NCBI GenBank assembly: GCA_021442745.1
Contig: JABUSI010000158.1
Span: forward strand, 1-7,953
DNA length: 7,953 bases
Reading direction: 5' to 3'
Source: Erysipelotrichaceae bacterium
Lineage (GTDB): Bacteria > Bacillota_I > Bacilli_A > Erysipelotrichales > Erysipelotrichaceae
Shown: in pieces, positions 6,968 to 7,953 of the stretch
How the letters are laid out: each line of letters begins with the position of its first letter
Position numbering within the stretch: position 1 is the first letter of the stretch
Notes under the pieces: model-generated
The model's database searches: none
The model's input: only the letters and a program-made list of their open reading frames with translations
What the model was told of the DNA's origin: nothing
Made by a program: the position numbers and the translations under genes

Positions 6968-7020
6968 CACGAAATATCTTTGTTTTTGCTTTTGTGATAC
7001 TTCTTTTTTCTTTTTGAGAC
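6954..7020. repeat. Inverted pair of GTCTCA/TGAGAC upstream of the middle gene
   Basis: GTCTCA at 6954-6959 and TGAGAC at 7015-7020 face each other 55 bases apart between the right and middle genes. The inner copy abuts the putative -10. Same motif as in the other intergenic region. Confidence 0.55.
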
Positions 7021-7032
7021 ATTCATTTCACT

Positions 7033-7953
7033 TTAGTTTGATTTTGACCGCAAAGTCTTCTTTTTTGCACTGATCAGCAGCACTAAGCAGAACCAAGCGC
7101 TTGTTAACACAACATACCAGACGATGGAAGTTGATGAATCTGCGGTATTGGTTACGTCATAATCATTTGTAATTACTGTTTCCGGTACAATTTCCACAGT
7201 AGCCGTAGGTGACGGATTATCAATCGTTACCGTCAGCTTACCATTGGACTTCACAATGGTTCCGTCTTCTGTTACTTCCGCAACATAATATGTCTTTGGA
7301 GCACCATCTTCACCCAACGCAACCGTCAGTTCGATTGTTTCTCTGGATTTTCCGTTCATCAGAATCGGAATGATGGTTGTATACGGCTTTTTCGTTTCTC
7401 TGTCTTCGAACAATCTTACATAGAAGATTTTGTTTGTCTTCTTTTCTTTATGGCTTTCCTGATAGATTTTGGTAATCTTCAGTGAGCCTTCATAGTAATG
7501 CTGTACGAAACGATAGTTTTCAATCACAAATCCGTCAATGATCGTATCGTAATCTTCTACTTCTTTTTCACCAACGGTATACTTGATTTCCTTACCATCC
7601 TTGTACTTTGGCAGGTCCTTCCAGGTATATGTCCATACATCAAGGGTGTAATTGAATCCCGGAACTTCCTGTGTACCGGCAAAGTTTTCTTTTGTCAGAT
7701 GTACAGTATCAATTAAGCTTCCGTTAGCGTACAGGTATACTTCGATTTCTTCCGGACGAAGATGATCATAATCATTTTCATCGTCCCACAGTTTCGTAAC
7801 CGTTATGTCAGTTAATTCTGCTTTGTGTGTATTGGTAACGTTCAGATGGGCATCATCATACGTTGTGTCGTAATCGTTAACCTTGTCTTCTGCAACGGTG
7901 TACTTGATTTCCTTACCGTCTGCATACTTGTCAAGATCGTTGAATTCCCATGT
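7033..7953 (-). CDS. C-terminal part of a paralogous Cna-B surface protein (5' end outside window)
   Basis: The frame is open from the right edge (ACA TGG GAA...) to TAA at 7033-7035, giving 306 residues. Residues 1-44 end one Cna-B domain (YADGKEIKYTV, then VTNTH). Residues 46-147 are a full Cna-B domain (VTKLWDD, YTVGE, VIENY). Residues 154-266 are the same membrane-proximal domain as in the middle gene (SLKITK, YYVAEV, VITNDYD). Across the last two domains I count about 86% amino-acid identity to the middle gene by hand alignment. After NDYD the similarity collapses: NTADSSTSIVW, a hydrophobic segment about 276-295, and tail KKKTLRSKSN. A GTG at 7525-7527 could be read as a start, but the homology runs well upstream of it, so it is an internal Val codon. 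There is no LPXTG. Likely a surface adhesin of the same family. Confidence 0.92.
   Translation of the reverse strand, partial: TWEFNDLDKYADGKEIKYTVAEDKVNDYDTTYDDAHLNVTNTHKAELTDITVTKLWDDENDYDHLRPEEIEVYLYANGSLIDTVHLTKENFAGTQEVPGFNYTLDVWTYTWKDLPKYKDGKEIKYTVGEKEVEDYDTIIDGFVIENYRFVQHYYEGSLKITKIYQESHKEKKTNKIFYVRLFEDRETKKPYTTIIPILMNGKSRETIELTVALGEDGAPKTYYVAEVTEDGTIVKSNGKLTVTIDNPSPTATVEIVPETVITNDYDVTNTADSSTSIVWYVVLTSAWFCLVLLISAKKKTLRSKSN

Noticed and set aside
7033..7527. A separate 164-residue gene starting at GTG 7527
   Set aside because: The frame is open to the window edge and the upstream residues are clear Cna-B sequence, so the GTG is an internal Val codon.

Overview
The window looks like part of a surface-protein locus from a low-to-moderate-GC Bacillota (Firmicutes) bacterium, most plausibly a gut or oral member of Erysipelotrichia or Lachnospiraceae. 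This rests on Gram-positive wall-adhesin architecture (signal peptide, Cna-B stalks, C-terminal membrane anchor), strong G-rich ribosome binding sites and a U-tailed terminator. I cannot place it to genus.

Three related genes lie head to tail on the minus strand. Reading downstream from high to low coordinates: (i) 7953-7033, the C-terminal 306 residues of a Cna-B surface protein cut by the right edge; (ii) 6861-2059, a complete 1600-residue Cna-B adhesin-like protein; (iii) 1637-1, the first 545 residues of a third protein cut by the left edge, carrying a choice-of-anchor-A-like domain, an FctA/Spy0128-like pilin domain and the start of a Cna-B repeat. No credible gene lies on the plus strand.

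The genes appear to be a paralogous family built from modules. Genes (ii) and (iii) share the signal peptide and a double Cys/His box at identical residue numbers, followed by unrelated ectodomains. Genes (i) and (ii) share a nearly identical final Cna-B domain plus a membrane-proximal domain, followed by diverged membrane anchors. The C-termini lack LPXTG and carry a '-TAD-' motif where a sorting signal would sit.

The two intergenic regions (1638-2058 and 6862-7032) hold a clear terminator 12 bases past the middle gene, a second terminator-like hairpin in the leader of the middle gene (a possible attenuator), putative promoters with a shared TGTATA...TGAGAC arrangement, and six copies of GTCTCA/TGAGAC. 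These non-coding signals and the Cys/His box are the least explained parts of the window. No sortase, regulator, transposase, CRISPR or RNA gene is visible.
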